Source of the DNA: Stenotrophomonas tumulicola
GTDB taxonomy: Bacteria; Pseudomonadota; Gammaproteobacteria; Xanthomonadales; Xanthomonadaceae
Length of the DNA stretch: 64,000 nt
Direction of reading: 5' to 3'
Assembly: GCF_014117215.1 (NCBI RefSeq)
Contig: NZ_JACGXS010000001.1
Location: forward strand, 1,178,001-1,242,000
Within the stretch, counting starts at the first letter, position 1. Every line of letters begins with the position of its first letter. The position numbers and the translations under genes were made by a program. Shown in pieces: positions 63,738-64,000 of the stretch. Below the pieces are notes generated by a model. That model saw only the letters and a list, made by a program, of their open reading frames with translations. It had not been told where the DNA came from and did not search any database.

Positions 63738-64000
63738 TCACCAGCCGAACAGCTGGGCGAAATGGACGTCCATGCGCAGGCCGACGATCAGCGCATCGTG
63801 GATGTCGGTGGTGCGGGTGGGCGCGTAGATGGGGTCTGGATTGATCACGTACTGCAGGTTGGGCATCAGCCGGATGCCCTTGTGCACCGCCCAGCCGTAG
63901 CTGAGCTCGGCGATGATCTCATCGGCATTGGGCGCACCGCTGCCGCCATTGCGCGTCCGGCGATCGCGCAGGAAGGCGACCTGCTCGTCGCTGAAGTGCG
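63738..64000 (-). CDS. OprB-type carbohydrate porin, C-terminal end
   Basis: Open from the stop at 63738-63740 to the right edge; 87 C-terminal residues are present. They contain ELSYGWAVHKGIRLMPNLQYVINPD, then DALIVGLRMDVHF and end in Gly-Trp. This is the pattern of the last beta-strands of OprB-family porins, with a terminal aromatic residue for insertion by the BAM complex. The ligJ start lies 24 bases downstream, so it may be the first known member of the same operon and could bring aromatic acids or sugars across the outer membrane. Confidence 0.8.
   Translation of the reverse strand, partial: HFSDEQVAFLRDRRTRNGGSGAPNADEIIAELSYGWAVHKGIRLMPNLQYVINPDPIYAPTRTTDIHDALIVGLRMDVHFAQLFGW

Noticed and set aside
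1..64000. Insertion sequences, prophage, tRNA or rRNA genes
   Set aside because: No transposase, integrase or structural RNA sequence could be recognised on either strand; the RAYT that would move SMAG elements is not in this window.

Overview
The window is about 64 kb of GC-rich DNA carrying one nearly continuous late flagellar and chemotaxis locus of a polarly flagellated gammaproteobacterium. Gene order (rpoN2-vemR-fleQ between fliDST and fliE), the FlhF/FlhG pair, and many short palindromes ending in GTAG (SMAG-type REP elements, known from Stenotrophomonas maltophilia) point to Stenotrophomonas or a close Xanthomonadaceae relative. No rRNA, tRNA, transposase, integrase or CRISPR array was seen.

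Layout. 1-4970: end of flgK, flgL and two tandem flagellin genes. 5114-9972 (minus strand): a tetR-MFP-RND efflux operon lodged inside the flagellar locus, with a tandem palindromic operator upstream. 10268-13801: fliD, fliS, fliT, a degenerate PilZ protein and an orphan NarL-type response regulator. 14056-17334: the regulators rpoN2, vemR and fleQ. 17561-29187: a secreted protein of unknown function, then fliEFGHIJK and fliLMNOPQR. 29340-30668: a membrane MHYT-GGDEF diguanylate cyclase. 30728-43736: flhB, flhA, flhF, flhG, fliA, cheY, cheZ, cheA, a MotC/MotD-type stator pair and ParC/ParP-type polar chemotaxis factors. 44085-61621: a second chemotaxis block (STAS protein, cheY, cheA, four chemoreceptor genes, a YcgR-like c-di-GMP brake, cheW, two small secreted proteins, cheR, cheD, cheB). 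61792-64000 (minus strand): the cluster ends and ligI, ligJ (4,5-protocatechuate cleavage pathway) and the end of an OprB-type porin begin.

Regulation can be read from the sequence. Sites with GG-N10-GC spacing and good sigma-54 consensus precede fliD, fliL and flhB; weaker ones precede fliE and the 17561 secreted gene. This fits RpoN2 and the FleQ activator encoded here. Sites of the form TAAA/TCAA/TTCA-N15-GCCGNTA with a constant 11-base spacer between the two octamers (FliA, sigma-28) precede the second flagellin, motC, the STAS-cheY-cheA unit, three receptor transcripts, ycgR, cheW and the secreted protein at 53758. FliA is encoded at 36694. The window therefore holds both the middle and late layers of the flagellar hierarchy and the genes that control them.

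The main unusual points are: SMAG arrays that stop just upstream of several sigma-54/sigma-28 promoters; four tandem 107-bp units before the cheW promoter; a perfect 83-bp hairpin between two receptor genes; a predicted 60-residue secreted peptide as first gene of a sigma-28 transcript; a nearly leaderless motC promoter; SMAG GTAG ends that form the stop codons of cheB and of the RND pump gene; and receptors with nearly identical signalling halves but different sensors and tails.
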